In this document: positions 27,691 through 37,920 of the stretch, in pieces
How positions within the stretch are numbered: the first letter of the stretch is position 1
Layout: each line of letters opens with the position of its first letter
Source: Gammaproteobacteria bacterium
GTDB taxonomy: Bacteria > Pseudomonadota > Gammaproteobacteria > Pseudomonadales > Pseudohongiellaceae
Assembly: GCA_029245395.1 (NCBI GenBank)
Contig: JAQWPL010000011.1
Span: forward strand, 1 to 49,079
Length of the DNA stretch: 49,079 bases
Direction of reading: 5' to 3'
The notes under the pieces: generated by a model
Told to the model about the DNA's origin: nothing
Database searches by the model: none
The model's input: only the letters and a program-made list of their open reading frames with translations
Made by a program: the position numbers and the translations under genes

Positions 27691-28277
27691 TTAATCGCCT
27701 TTTTGCTTGACGTTTAGAGTGTGTCCTTCCAAAACATAAGTTTCACCTGTATGAGGGCAAACTGCGTCTCCTTGACCCTCCAGGGGCAGGGCTAATCTTT
27801 CGCCATATTTACTGATCCAGCCAATTTGTTTCCCTGGGTTTCCGACAACCAGGGAATAATCAGGGAAATCATCCAAAATAACCGCTCCGGCACCAATGAA
27901 AGCGTAACTGCCAATTTGCACACCGCAACGAATCGTACAATTGGCACCCAGACTTGCTCCCTGTTGAATCACTGTATTTTTATATTCGGTCTTCCTTTCT
28001 ATAAAAGCCCTTGGATTGTAAACATTGGTAAACACCACACTCGGGCCACAAAAAACATCATTTTCTAGTACTACACCATTGTAGATTGACACGTTATTCT
28101 GAATTTTTACGTTATTACCAATGACAGCTTTAGAGCCCACGTAACTGTTTTGGCCTAACGTACAGTTTTGACCAATTTTTGCTTCAGAACAAACATGCGA
28201 GAAATGCCATATGCTGGTGTCCTCACCAATAACAGCACCCGTATCTATACAGGCAGTTTCATGTGCAAAATATGACA

Positions 28278-28278
<1 letters not shown>
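27691..28278 (-). CDS. UDP-3-amino-glucuronate N-acetyltransferase, WbpD/WlbB-like
   Basis: A 195-residue left-handed beta-helix acyltransferase. Hexapeptide repeats run through residues 10-150 ([44 protein letters not shown]). The family's trimer active-site region [17 protein letters not shown] and the closing [16 protein letters not shown] are present. WbpD acetylates the 3-amino group added by WbpE. The start codon overlaps the preceding stop as TAATG. The mostly intact motifs support an active enzyme; exact sugar stereochemistry is not readable. Confidence 0.92.
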
Positions 28279-29261
<983 letters not shown>

Positions 29262-29292
29262 TCAGCCGATATTTACTGCGAAAGTGCACCCA

Positions 29293-29898
29293 CTACAAAT
29301 ATCTGTTTTCCCGTAACTCTTTCTTTGAAATATAAATTGAATTGGCAGGCACATCACCTATAACCGTAGCACCGGAAGCAATAATACTGTCGTCCCCAAT
29401 TGTTAACCCTTCATTGATGGTCACTCCTGCCCCAATATATACCCGCTCCCCTATAGTACAGTTCCCTGAAACAGTAACCGAATTTGCAAGCATTGTGTAA
29501 TTTCCAATACTGGTATCGTGGGAAACAACGCAGTTATGATAAATAAAAACATGCATCCCAATCTCCAAATCGCACGTCAGATGAGTGCCTGGAAAAATAA
29601 TCAAACCATGCTTTTTGTATTTACTCTCTATATTGCAAGAAGCCGGGACTAACGGAGGGAATAACTCTATGGATATATCACGAAGTATCGACCATCTATT
29701 TTGCATGGTTTTATAACTACCAATCGCGGCCGCAAACTCGTAGTTTTCCTGGTAAGTTTGCCAACTTGCTATTTCGGCCAGAATATCAGCATCCTGTTTT
29801 TGATCATCCAGGTATCCTGCGACAGGGTGTTCCCCGCTTAACCAACTGAATAACTCTCTGCCGGTCCCTCCTTTGCCAAGTATCAGTATCTTCTTCAT
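29293..29898 (-). CDS. PglD/NeuD-family sugar O/N-acetyltransferase
   Basis: A 201-residue two-domain acetyltransferase: an N-terminal Rossmann-like sugar-binding domain (KKILILGKGGTGRELFSWL, GYLDD, AAIGS) and a C-terminal left-handed beta-helix with hexapeptides (IGNYTMLANSVTVSGNCTIG, VYIGAGVTINEGLTIG). A His in FIYHNCVVSHDTSIGNY fits the general base. PglD uses acetyl-CoA to acetylate a UDP-4-amino sugar made by a PLP aminotransferase; such an aminotransferase is encoded 24 bp upstream. The substrate could instead be another amino sugar. Same strand and operon as its neighbours. Confidence 0.9.
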   Translation of the reverse strand: MKKILILGKGGTGRELFSWLSGEHPVAGYLDDQKQDADILAEIASWQTYQENYEFAAAIGSYKTMQNRWSILRDISIELFPPLVPASCNIESKYKKHGLIIFPGTHLTCDLEIGMHVFIYHNCVVSHDTSIGNYTMLANSVTVSGNCTIGERVYIGAGVTINEGLTIGDDSIIASGATVIGDVPANSIYISKKELRENRYL

Positions 29899-29922
29899 AC
29901 CTATTTTCTACCCATTTTCTAC

Positions 29923-31029
29923 CTATTCTTCTACCGAGTTAATTAGACTTGTAGAAATATTCTTGATGTCTTCTTCACATAAGGTATGACAAAGTGGAAT
30001 GGCAAGACCATGCCTGGCCAGGTGCTTTGAATTAACCAGCTCAGTATCATCCAGGGAAGCGTACGCTGGCTGCAGGGAAAGGCTATAGGCTCCAATACTG
30101 GTTTCAATACCTTTATCTTTCATTTTTTTAATAATATCCAAATTAAGTCTGTCGGGCGGTAATTGCACTACAAAAGATTGCCAGCTATGACCTGGGATGT
30201 CAGCGGGCAATCGAAACTTTTTATTGGAGCCCAGGTATTCATAATAAAATGCTGCCAGTTGCTTTCGGGTTTGTAATGAATCCGGCAACCTTTTTAATTG
30301 TGATCTTCCCAATGCAGCGGCTATATCAGTGAGGCGATAATTCAGGCCCGCTTTTTCGCAACAATAACCACCTTTATCATCAGGCTTCAATCCGTGATTT
30401 CTTAATGAACGCAAATTAGCCGCAATATTTTCATCATTGGTCGCTATGAAGCCACCTTCACCTGTAGTGACAGTTTTCCTGGGATGAAATGAAAAACAGG
30501 AATACCGGCTATTTGATCCAATTTTGTTTCCATCTGACTGCGCACCGAGAGCGCAAGCCGCATCTTCAATAATTTCTATATTCTCACTGTGGCAGATAGC
30601 AGAAATATCCACGGATTTAATCGGACAACCAAACTCCATCACAGGTATAACATAGGCTTTCTCATACTTGTGCCTGGTTTCTGCTACTCGTTTTGAAAAA
30701 GCTTCCGGAGATAGACAATATGAATCCAGATCCACATCAACCAGTACAATATTTGCTTTGACCACTCTTGCCACATTTGCCGTTGCCACAAATGTATAAT
30801 CAGGAATGTACACGACATCATCCGGCCCAACATTAAGTTCCATCAAACATAAATGCAGAGCTGCAGTGCCTGATGTCACAGCCACTATATTCTCAGATGA
30901 AATGAATGCCTTTAATTCATCCTCAAAGCTCTTTACCTGAACTCCTTGAACCAGGGACTCAGAATACAAAACATCTGTAACAGCTGCTACATCTGAATCA
31001 TTAATGTTTGGGCGTGATAATTTTATCAA
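29923..31029 (-). CDS. DegT/DnrJ/EryC1 sugar aminotransferase, second copy
   Basis: A 368-residue PLP enzyme. Asp156 in [11 protein letters not shown] and Lys185 in [14 protein letters not shown] are the cofactor residues. The opening [20 protein letters not shown] resembles C4-aminotransferases (PglE/perosamine synthase type) and differs from the WbpE-like copy downstream, so the operon seems to make two amino sugars. It overlaps the SDR gene by four bases (ATGA), a sign of coupled translation. The keto-sugar it uses would come from that SDR enzyme (inference). Confidence 0.9.
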   Translation of the reverse strand: MIKLSRPNINDSDVAAVTDVLYSESLVQGVQVKSFEDELKAFISSENIVAVTSGTAALHLCLMELNVGPDDVVYIPDYTFVATANVARVVKANIVLVDVDLDSYCLSPEAFSKRVAETRHKYEKAYVIPVMEFGCPIKSVDISAICHSENIEIIEDAACALGAQSDGNKIGSNSRYSCFSFHPRKTVTTGEGGFIATNDENIAANLRSLRNHGLKPDDKGGYCCEKAGLNYRLTDIAAALGRSQLKRLPDSLQTRKQLAAFYYEYLGSNKKFRLPADIPGHSWQSFVVQLPPDRLNLDIIKKMKDKGIETSIGAYSLSLQPAYASLDDTELVNSKHLARHGLAIPLCHTLCEEDIKNISTSLINSVEE

Positions 31030-32030
31030 GAGCTTATATTAAATATATCAGGGATAGTTGGGAGTTCTTTTGAGTTTTCATCAATCCAAAGTGCTGTCAA
31101 TCTAAGGCCTTCCTCTAAATCGGTCTTTGCTTTGAATCCGAATAATTCAGTCATTTTTTCAGTGCTTGGAATTCGCAGCTGTATATCTGCAGAAAGCGGA
31201 TCCCTGAAGACAATTTCCGATTTGGATTCAATTACCCTGCATATCGTTTGTGCAAGTCCGTATATAGTGGTGATAGCACGGCTATTGCCAATATTGAAGG
31301 ATTCCCCTATTGCCTCTTTTCTTGTCAAGCACAAATCAAGGGCCGCTATCATGTCATCGATAAAACACCATGCCCTTATTTGAGAGCCATCTCCGAAAAT
31401 TGAAATTGGGTCGCCCGCCAGTGCCTTCCTGATCATTATATTAATTGCACCTTCACCAACCTGGCCAGGACCGTAGATATTAAAAGGCCGCACAGTTACA
31501 GTCGGTATATCGAATTGTCTATGATATGAATGAACCAGGTGTTCGCCAGCAAGCTTGCTGACCGCATAGGTCCACCTCGCTTCGCCTACTGCTCCTGTTA
31601 ATGTATTACTTTTCTCATCCACCATAAAAGCGTAACTGCCAAAGACTTCAGAAGTAGAGAAGTCAAGAAATCGCTCTACATGTTTTAATTTAGTGGCAGC
31701 GCGTAATATATTCGCCGTACCAATCATATTGATTTCCATTGTGCTTACAGGGTGTCTCACAGTGGAATCAATGCCAGCTATTGCTGCCGCATGAATTATG
31801 ATATTCGAATCAGTTATTGCTTCATTTAAAGAATCAATATCAAGAATATCTCCCTCAATTACAGCCAGGTTAGGATGATCAAGTATATTGGACTTGGATA
31901 TGGAATCACGCTGAAAATTATCATAAATTGTTACTTGATTATCGTCTAGGTATTTTGCCGCAAGCGTGCTTCCAATGAATCCCGCGCCACCGGTAATAAA
32001 TATTCTTTTTCCTTCAAGTGTATTACTCAT
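31026..32030 (-). CDS. Extended-SDR nucleotide-sugar epimerase/dehydratase
   Basis: A 334-residue NAD-dependent sugar enzyme. NAD site GGAGFIG at 14-20; catalytic Tyr155-xxx-Lys159 in [14 protein letters not shown]. The third active-site stretch reads FSTSEVFG, with a Glu where 4-epimerases usually have a small residue. STSEVYG-type motifs occur in UDP-glucuronate decarboxylases (ArnA, UXS), and dehydratases have a related TDEVYG. So a dehydratase- or decarboxylase-like oxidation chemistry is as likely as epimerisation. The position just before a PLP aminotransferase and a PglD-like acetyltransferase supports supply of a keto-sugar. It overlaps the GT4 gene by eight bases. Confidence 0.9.
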   Translation of the reverse strand: MSNTLEGKRIFITGGAGFIGSTLAAKYLDDNQVTIYDNFQRDSISKSNILDHPNLAVIEGDILDIDSLNEAITDSNIIIHAAAIAGIDSTVRHPVSTMEINMIGTANILRAATKLKHVERFLDFSTSEVFGSYAFMVDEKSNTLTGAVGEARWTYAVSKLAGEHLVHSYHRQFDIPTVTVRPFNIYGPGQVGEGAINIMIRKALAGDPISIFGDGSQIRAWCFIDDMIAALDLCLTRKEAIGESFNIGNSRAITTIYGLAQTICRVIESKSEIVFRDPLSADIQLRIPSTEKMTELFGFKAKTDLEEGLRLTALWIDENSKELPTIPDIFNISS

Positions 32031-33234
32031 CTTTTTTTAACATCCTGATATAGAAATCATATGTCTTTCGGGCAGATTCATTACCAATCTTTCCATGCTT
32101 TAATAACAACTTCCTACCTCCACTGATAATTTTATCACGCAGGCTTGCGGAATTTATCAGCGCTTCAATTGCACTGCTTAAGCTTTCTGGATCATTCTGG
32201 GGCACCAAATAACAATCCAGATCATGGGTGAAGGTACTTTTCGTATTTCCAACATCGGTAATTATCATTGGCACATTACAATACATTGCTTCAGCAATGA
32301 CTGTCGCCCATGTATTTTCTATAGGGCTTATATGCACAGCCATGTCTGATATCGCAAGTAGAGACTCCGTGTCTTTCCTGAAACCAAGCATTTTTACCAT
32401 GTTTTGCAAGTCACTTTTCTTGATTTCTTCTCGACATTCATTTTCAAGATCACCCCCTCCAGCAATTAAAGCAGAAAAATTAAAATCCTTTTTTTTTAGA
32501 AATTCACATGCATGAATAAACGTAAGAGGATCTTTAAAATAATTTAATCTTCCAATAAATGAAATAACAGTTGCACCTGGATCGATATCAAGTTCATTCT
32601 TAAAAGCCACTTCATCTACTTGCCTTGAAAATTTATCTTCATCAATGGGACTTGGGGCAGTAATAAAATTAGTATAATTCAGACGTAATAAATGTTGGTC
32701 AGTCTCCTGAGCGGTTGAAATACAACCATTTACCAACTTCAATGCAAACCTTTGGAGCCAAAGTGGCAATAATCTAGTGTCCGAACCCCAGTTTGTCAGC
32801 ACGATTGGCGCCGAACTAAAGGTTAATTTCTTTGCCAAAAATACAGGGAATACAACAGGCAGCCAGTGGCAATGAACGATATCACAGTTTCGTATTTCCC
32901 TTGTTGTCTTGAATGTCATGGCTATCAGGAAAAACGGTAATTGCAAAATGGCATGTAATGATGTTCTCAAATTCGCCAGTATTCCGCCGTTACCATAGGC
33001 TACCTTTTGATATTTTTTAAAATAATATTTAAATCTTCTGACCAAAATACCATTAAATTCCTCTGCCTCAGCGCTTTCTTTATCATCTGGCGCTACAACA
33101 GTGACGTCACAAAATTCTTTTTGAAGATATAAGGCAAATCTGTACACAAACGATCCCGCATAATCGTCAGGGAATCTTGGAAAACTGGTTGTAACAAAAA
33201 GAACTTTCATCCTTTTGTCTGGAATAACACTCAT
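32023..33234 (-). CDS. Glycosyltransferase family 4 (GT-B fold)
   Basis: A 403-residue retaining glycosyltransferase. The N-terminal domain begins [20 protein letters not shown] (from residue 9), and [16 protein letters not shown] fits the acceptor domain. The C-terminal domain has [18 protein letters not shown] and the donor-site Glu region [20 protein letters not shown] with the EX7E-type pattern, followed by [11 protein letters not shown]. It probably adds a sugar to a lipid-linked acceptor on the cytoplasmic face. The start shares one base with the preceding stop (TAATG), so translation is coupled to the flippase-like gene. Confidence 0.92.
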   Translation of the reverse strand: MSVIPDKRMKVLFVTTSFPRFPDDYAGSFVYRFALYLQKEFCDVTVVAPDDKESAEAEEFNGILVRRFKYYFKKYQKVAYGNGGILANLRTSLHAILQLPFFLIAMTFKTTREIRNCDIVHCHWLPVVFPVFLAKKLTFSSAPIVLTNWGSDTRLLPLWLQRFALKLVNGCISTAQETDQHLLRLNYTNFITAPSPIDEDKFSRQVDEVAFKNELDIDPGATVISFIGRLNYFKDPLTFIHACEFLKKKDFNFSALIAGGGDLENECREEIKKSDLQNMVKMLGFRKDTESLLAISDMAVHISPIENTWATVIAEAMYCNVPMIITDVGNTKSTFTHDLDCYLVPQNDPESLSSAIEALINSASLRDKIISGGRKLLLKHGKIGNESARKTYDFYIRMLKKDE

Positions 33235-34145
33235 TAATTTTTTAGTTTTCCCATGATGGCTATACTCAATGCGCCTATTACAATCTCAAACAGCGTAAGC
33301 CAAATACGAATATACACTGCCATTTCAATTAATTTGTCTATTTCAATTACACCTGCACAAAGACCTGTAAATGTGGCTTCTCTGACACCTATTCCGCCTG
33401 GTGCAACAATCACCAGGAAACCGGCAGTTACAGAAAAAATATAGGCACTTAAGATAAATAAGAATGTTTTTAAATTGTTGTCAACGTCAACGATTGATTG
33501 AATACCCGTTAACCCAATGCCAAATACTCCCCAATAAACAATCAAGAGAATAAGAATAATGAAAGCCTGGTATACACTTATTTCAGGTACATTGAGCGCC
33601 TTTATACGGGATGAAAAAGTTGAAACTCCTTTAACTAACCATTTATTAATATTCAACATGAATATGAACAAGGTGCTCCCTATTATAAAAAAAACCAGCA
33701 ACAAAATGCTGCTGAATTCATTTTTTAAACCAAGAAAAAAGCTGAACCCTATGAATAATGAAAAAAGGAGTGAGCTTGCAAATTCTACTATCGATATTGA
33801 TATGGTTTCCCCGGTAGCCAGGTCCATTTTGCTGTTGACTACAGTACGGGCAGCTACACCCCATATTTTTCCTGGAATATATTTCCCAATCAGTAACAGG
33901 CCGGTATTAACAATTGCTAATTTGAAGGAATTGCGTTTCCCCGTAACTATATAGGCAACCTCGTTCCACAACGTAGCGCTAAATATTCCCAGCCCAATAC
34001 TGCTTATCAATAACAGGAGTAACTCAATTCGATTGGGAAAGCGTAACCCAAAAGGATCGATATCTGTATTCCTGTAAATTTCGACACAAACAATTGCCAA
34101 AACAACAAGAAATATTAACTGTAGTATTCGAAGATTGAAGTGCAT
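33234..34145 (-). CDS. Lysylphosphatidylglycerol synthase-type transmembrane protein (YbhN/AglD-like)
   Basis: A 303-residue integral membrane protein with about eight helices and no soluble domain. LLIGKYIPGKIWGVAARTV and VIVAPGGIGVREATFTGL are the two signature loops of the UPF0104/LPG-synthase transmembrane family (flippase-like region of MprF). Members next to glycosyltransferases are thought to move or handle lipid-linked sugars, but the activity is not settled. It lies between the GT2 and GT4 genes on the same strand, overlapping the GT4 gene by one base, so a role in presenting polyprenyl-linked sugar to the periplasm is a fair guess. Confidence 0.88.
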   Translation of the reverse strand: MHFNLRILQLIFLVVLAIVCVEIYRNTDIDPFGLRFPNRIELLLLLISSIGLGIFSATLWNEVAYIVTGKRNSFKLAIVNTGLLLIGKYIPGKIWGVAARTVVNSKMDLATGETISISIVEFASSLLFSLFIGFSFFLGLKNEFSSILLLVFFIIGSTLFIFMLNINKWLVKGVSTFSSRIKALNVPEISVYQAFIILILLIVYWGVFGIGLTGIQSIVDVDNNLKTFLFILSAYIFSVTAGFLVIVAPGGIGVREATFTGLCAGVIEIDKLIEMAVYIRIWLTLFEIVIGALSIAIMGKLKN

Positions 34146-34212
34146 ACATTGCTTATTTTAAATATCACCTACTATGAAGAACTTTTATTCAAACCAATTA
34201 AAAGACGTTTGC

Positions 34213-35073
34213 CTATTCAGTATCTTTGTACATAAGAGTAGTAATTTGCTCTGAAACCAGCCCGATAAGAAAAACAATTACTGATGTCAGCAGTAATACT
34301 GCGCTCATGTTACTAAATGAATGACGCGTTATGAATGTGTATATGTAATATCCGACTCCAGTCATGAAAAAGCAAAGTGCGGTAGGTATGAATATTTTTA
34401 ACGGCGAGTACAACGTCCCTATCTTGAAGATAATTATGAGGAAACCAACCCCGTCCTTAAATATATTGATATGGCTTTTTCCTTCCCTTGATAGTGCGAC
34501 TATTGGAAGGTATTTGACACTGTAACCGGCACGAAAAAATGCCATGGTAATCGTAGTCGGATAAGAAAATCCGTTAGGTAACAAATAGATAAATTCCCTG
34601 AATTTCTGACGATAGACCGCTCTGAAGCCAGAGGTTAAATCCAGAACCTTATGCCCCGAAATCCAGCTCGCCAATTTATTATAAAAAGTATTGGCCAGCA
34701 ATCTGCCAACACTGGCCTGGGATTCCTTGTTTCTGGCACCGACCACCATGTCTGTCCCTGCATCCAGTTCTTCCAGTAATCCTGGAATATCCCTGGGTTG
34801 ATGCTGACCGTCTCCATCCATGAATACGATGATATCTCCCGCAGCAGCTCTGGCGCCGGTTTTTATACTAGCTCCGTTGCCTTTGCTATAGACGTGGTTG
34901 ATTACTTTGACGTTATTCTGCGCGCAAACTGCTGTAGTAGCATCTGTAGACCCATCATTCACCACAATAATCTCGGCCTGGGGATAAAGACTGACAAGTT
35001 CAGGGAGTAGCGACTTAAGATTTTCACTTTCATTTTTGGCAGGAATTACTATGGAAATATCTTTACCTTGCAT
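34213..35073 (-). CDS. Polyprenyl-phosphate glycosyltransferase (GT2, GtrB/DPMS type)
   Basis: 286 residues from ATG 35073, which is one base after the stop of the GT-C gene; a longer frame begins at 35157 but overlaps that gene. The GT2 domain has ISIVIPAKNESENLKSLLPE, VVNDGSTD (39-44) and the metal site FMDGDGQHQPRD (DGD at 86-88). LDLTSGFRAVYRQKF is typical of DPM1-like enzymes. Two C-terminal helices (about 220-275) anchor it. Enzymes of this layout load one sugar onto undecaprenyl phosphate, making the donor for a periplasmic GT-C transferase. The gene immediately before it encodes such a protein. Confidence 0.92.
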   Translation of the reverse strand: MQGKDISIVIPAKNESENLKSLLPELVSLYPQAEIIVVNDGSTDATTAVCAQNNVKVINHVYSKGNGASIKTGARAAAGDIIVFMDGDGQHQPRDIPGLLEELDAGTDMVVGARNKESQASVGRLLANTFYNKLASWISGHKVLDLTSGFRAVYRQKFREFIYLLPNGFSYPTTITMAFFRAGYSVKYLPIVALSREGKSHINIFKDGVGFLIIIFKIGTLYSPLKIFIPTALCFFMTGVGYYIYTFITRHSFSNMSAVLLLTSVIVFLIGLVSEQITTLMYKDTE

Positions 35074-35074
35074 A

Positions 35075-37006
35075 TCATTGTTCCCGAGTCTCAATTTGCC
35101 GTTCAAGTAAATCCTGCTGAGCAATCGCAATTTTGAGTTGCTCACGTAGGGGGGCAATCAATACAGTTTCACTACCGCCGGATTCATTATTGATATTTTC
35201 CATGATACGAATAATATATTCAGCATCGCCCAGTAAGTTCAATTGAATCAGATTTCTGGCAAGATTTCCTAAAATTGAAGTCATGCCTGTCTTATCATAG
35301 CCTGCCAGCGCAAACTCTATGCCTTTGGCGTAATCTCCCTTGAGTAGGTATATCTGCCCTTTTATTTTTTCCAGGAAACCAATAGACAACATACTTTGCT
35401 GGTTTCCAGGCTGGCTTTCTGCAGCCTCGATCACACTTAAAAGTTTATCCAGGTCCATTTCTGGACAAAGGCCTTCATTCAACATCACTAACAAGTTATC
35501 AATAGAATTTAACGAATACGCTGTCACGGGATACCGTTCTGCTCGGGCAATAGCCTCATCAATTAAATACTGTATTTCTGTTCCACCTGAACATCGAAGC
35601 GCTATTTCATGTAAGACAGGCCCGAATTCTCGCGGGCTATTTTGCTGGGCCATGGATAAGTGTTCGAGAGCACCTGATAAATCTCCTTGATTGAATTTGA
35701 AAGTTGCTAATTCTGATTGCGCTCGCCCGGAATCGGGATGTTCAGCTACCGCGATCAGTAAAATCATTTCCTCGCTTTTCCATTCCTGAACACGAATAGT
35801 TGTAAGTACTGCAACCAGTAACAGAAACAATACGCTCAGGTATTTAAGTTTAGGCAAGGACGGAATATTGAACAGGTAATAAACCAGTGCCAGCAAGGGC
35901 CCCAGAGCTGCCAGGTAATTTCGATGTTCAAACATCAACTCGAGGCTGAAAAAAGTTGATTCCAGCAAATGAGATATCAGGAACCAGGTGATGGCGAAAG
36001 AGAGGATTGGTGCCTTTTTCCATAGATAAAAAACCAGAAAAATAGCACTACATAAAACAAGAAACAGCACGCCCGTAATACTATCGAAGGATCTGGTGAC
36101 TGCTACGTAATCATGAAATAGTGTCATGTCTGACAACGTCGGTAGCAAGATCATCTTCATATAGCTTGCCACCACATGCAACTGGGTCATCAGACGTTCG
36201 CCCATATTAAAATCGCGTGTAGTGTAGTTGGCAAATCTTTCAAGATGGGTAAAAAGATACAAAGTCCCGGCCAAAACAGGCAGGACAACGAATGAACCGA
36301 GGAACCACTGTAAGCGAACTCTTGCCAATTCAGAGATATATTCAAACCGATAAACGATAAATTCAATGGCAAAAATATACAGGGGAATTAAAACGCCATT
36401 TTCCTTGGCGAGAATCGACAGTACAGTGCAGGCTGGCAACACCAGATAGGCCAGCCAGTAAAACCTTGATGCGGATTCTCCGGCACCTTCCCTTGCATAG
36501 ATATAGATCAGCAAGGCCACCAGAATGAAGAGAGAAGTTAGCTGGGCCATCCGCTGAACAGCGTACAGTACTGTACTGACCAGCAAGGGATGCAGCAGCC
36601 ATATAGCTGCGACAAGACCTGCAATGAGGAAACTTTTTTCCCCGGACTGTGCTGGCGTAATTCTGGGCAACAACTTGAGTAGTAACCAGAAGATCAACAG
36701 ACCATTGATCAAGTGAATGATGAGATTATGAAACTTGTAGCCCCAGGGTTCAGGACCATGGACAATGCCGGAAAATACCAGGCTGAATATTGATACAGGG
36801 CGACCAAATGTTCCGCTTTTATTGTGTGTAACAGCGTAATACAACTCGTTGAAATCAAAACTTCCAACATAGGCTGCAACGATATTCAGTGTGTCATCAA
36901 GAAGGAATGGACCACTCAGACCAGGCCAGTAAATGAGTGTTGTTGCCAACAGAACAAGTAGCAGACTAACGGCAACGATGACATTCGTTTTGTCCTTCAT
37001 CTGCAA
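35075..37006 (-). CDS. Polytopic GT-C-type glycosyltransferase with TPR-like tail, downstream of pilA
   Basis: A 643-residue protein with about ten transmembrane helices (8-400) and a soluble C-terminal half of TPR-like helices (ELATFKFNQGDLSGALEHLS). The first periplasmic loop has the GT-C-type acidic pair Asp37-Asp38 (SGPFLLDDTLNI). Other motifs are GRPVSIFSL, WLLHPLLVSTVLYAVQRMAQ, LSILAKENGVLIPLY, MTLFHD and FEHRNYLAALGP. All recur in the paralogue at 42592-44547. The layout resembles TMTC/PMT-like O-glycosyltransferases. It begins 95 bp after pilA, behind a terminator, and runs straight into the polyprenyl-phosphate GT2. I infer pilin O-glycosylation; no characterised homologue is recognised. 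Confidence 0.8.
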   Translation of the reverse strand: MQMKDKTNVIVAVSLLLVLLATTLIYWPGLSGPFLLDDTLNIVAAYVGSFDFNELYYAVTHNKSGTFGRPVSIFSLVFSGIVHGPEPWGYKFHNLIIHLINGLLIFWLLLKLLPRITPAQSGEKSFLIAGLVAAIWLLHPLLVSTVLYAVQRMAQLTSLFILVALLIYIYAREGAGESASRFYWLAYLVLPACTVLSILAKENGVLIPLYIFAIEFIVYRFEYISELARVRLQWFLGSFVVLPVLAGTLYLFTHLERFANYTTRDFNMGERLMTQLHVVASYMKMILLPTLSDMTLFHDYVAVTRSFDSITGVLFLVLCSAIFLVFYLWKKAPILSFAITWFLISHLLESTFFSLELMFEHRNYLAALGPLLALVYYLFNIPSLPKLKYLSVLFLLLVAVLTTIRVQEWKSEEMILLIAVAEHPDSGRAQSELATFKFNQGDLSGALEHLSMAQQNSPREFGPVLHEIALRCSGGTEIQYLIDEAIARAERYPVTAYSLNSIDNLLVMLNEGLCPEMDLDKLLSVIEAAESQPGNQQSMLSIGFLEKIKGQIYLLKGDYAKGIEFALAGYDKTGMTSILGNLARNLIQLNLLGDAEYIIRIMENINNESGGSETVLIAPLREQLKIAIAQQDLLERQIETREQ

Positions 37007-37040
37007 TCCTGCTTTGGTACTTTTTCTAAACCGTGAAAAT

Positions 37041-37079
37041 AAAAAAACCAGCCCCTACCTGAAAGTAAGGACTGGTTTT
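37041..37079 (-). terminator. Terminator between pilA and the GT-C gene
   Basis: On the minus strand AAAACCAGTCCTTAC pairs with the arm ending GGGGCTGGTTTT, then a T run. It should give many pilin transcripts and fewer read-through transcripts of the glycan genes. Confidence 0.9.
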
Positions 37080-37101
37080 GATTTTACAATAAAACGCTGT
37101 C

Positions 37102-37527
37102 TTAGTTCTGACAGGTAGAAGGTAGGTACGAAGTACCTGCACCACCAGCTTTACAGATCCACAAGATACCAGTTGAGGGGTCGCCTGAAGGCTGCATCCA
37201 CAGTACAACTTCCTGACCCAGGCTCGTTGCGTTACCAGTAACAACAATGTAAGTGCCGTCCCATGTCAGAGATGCAACCATGCCCTGTTGGATATTCTGA
37301 ACAGAGATAGTGGCTGGAATAGTCAAAGTGGCGTTTACCAGCGCATATTCCGAGATAACGTTCTTGGCAGCACCTGTGGCCAATACCAATTCAGAAGCTT
37401 TTGCACGGATTGTGTAATCCTGGTAGGCGGGAAGCGCAACTGCAGCCAAAATACCGATAATCGCGATAACGATCATCAATTCGATAAGGGTGAAACCCTT
37501 CTGAACTTGCTGTTTAATGTTAATCAT
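37102..37527 (-). CDS. pilA: Major type IV pilin PilA
   Basis: A 141-residue class IVa prepilin. The short leader [11 protein letters not shown] is cut before Phe12 by PilD (encoded at 40958); then [20 protein letters not shown] with the conserved mature Glu5. [12 protein letters not shown] is the usual end of the assembly helix. Cys125 and Cys139 would form the C-terminal disulphide loop (D-region), and Ser/Thr residues near the end ([11 protein letters not shown]) are possible glycosylation sites. AGGAG gives a strong ribosome site. A sigma-54 promoter lies about 80 bp upstream. It is divergent from pilB, as in Pseudomonas. Confidence 0.97.
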   Translation of the reverse strand: MINIKQQVQKGFTLIELMIVIAIIGILAAVALPAYQDYTIRAKASELVLATGAAKNVISEYALVNATLTIPATISVQNIQQGMVASLTWDGTYIVVTGNATSLGQEVVLWMQPSGDPSTGILWICKAGGAGTSYLPSTCQN

Positions 37528-37620
37528 TTTTTTCTCCTGAAAAAAATTTGTTTAAAAATCATGCTTGTTATTGTACTCACTACCCAAAAGGGGTTCTTGA
37601 GATACAGCATCGTAATTCAA

Positions 37621-37636
37621 AGCAAGGATTATGCCA
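37621..37636 (-). promoter_or_regulatory. Sigma-54 promoter of pilA
   Basis: On the minus strand TGGCAT-AATCC-TTGCT matches the sigma-54 consensus TGGCAC-N5-TTGCW, with the invariant GG (-24) and GC (-12) correctly spaced by ten bases. Transcription would start near 37609. Pseudomonas pilA is known to use sigma-54 with PilR; pilS/pilR are not in the window. Confidence 0.9.
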
Positions 37637-37774
37637 GTAATTTTCCAGAGGTTTTAGATTTAAAATGTATGACCCAGTTCACTTTTTCAGGGCTGTTTTT
37701 TGAAAATACCGCCCTCCGAAACCCGTTTAATATCATATCAATAGCAAAACCCTGAATTATTTTCTCAAACTTAG

Positions 37775-37789
37775 TGACAAATTTTGTCA
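37775..37789. promoter_or_regulatory. Perfect palindrome, candidate upstream activator site for pilA
   Basis: TGACAAA-T-TTTGTCA is a perfect 15-bp palindrome about 165-180 bp upstream of the predicted pilA start, a usual enhancer distance for a sigma-54 activator such as PilR. It is also about 130 bp upstream of pilB. The rest of 37528-37920 is AT-rich and holds no gene I can support. Confidence 0.5.
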
Positions 37790-37920
37790 TATACCGAACT
37801 AAATCGTCATGTGTTACTACTTTAGACAATGAAAATCCTGGCAGAGCCGTGATCATATTCTAAAATGAAGCTTATTAAGCCATGGATGGCTTTACTCATA
37901 ATTTTAAAGAATCAGGGACG

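Noticed and set aside
37528-37920. tRNA gene between pilA and pilB, as in some Pseudomonas
   Set aside because: Read through for cloverleaf arms and a TTCAANNC loop; none found. The 75-codon frame at 37629-37856 crosses the sigma-54 promoter and palindrome.
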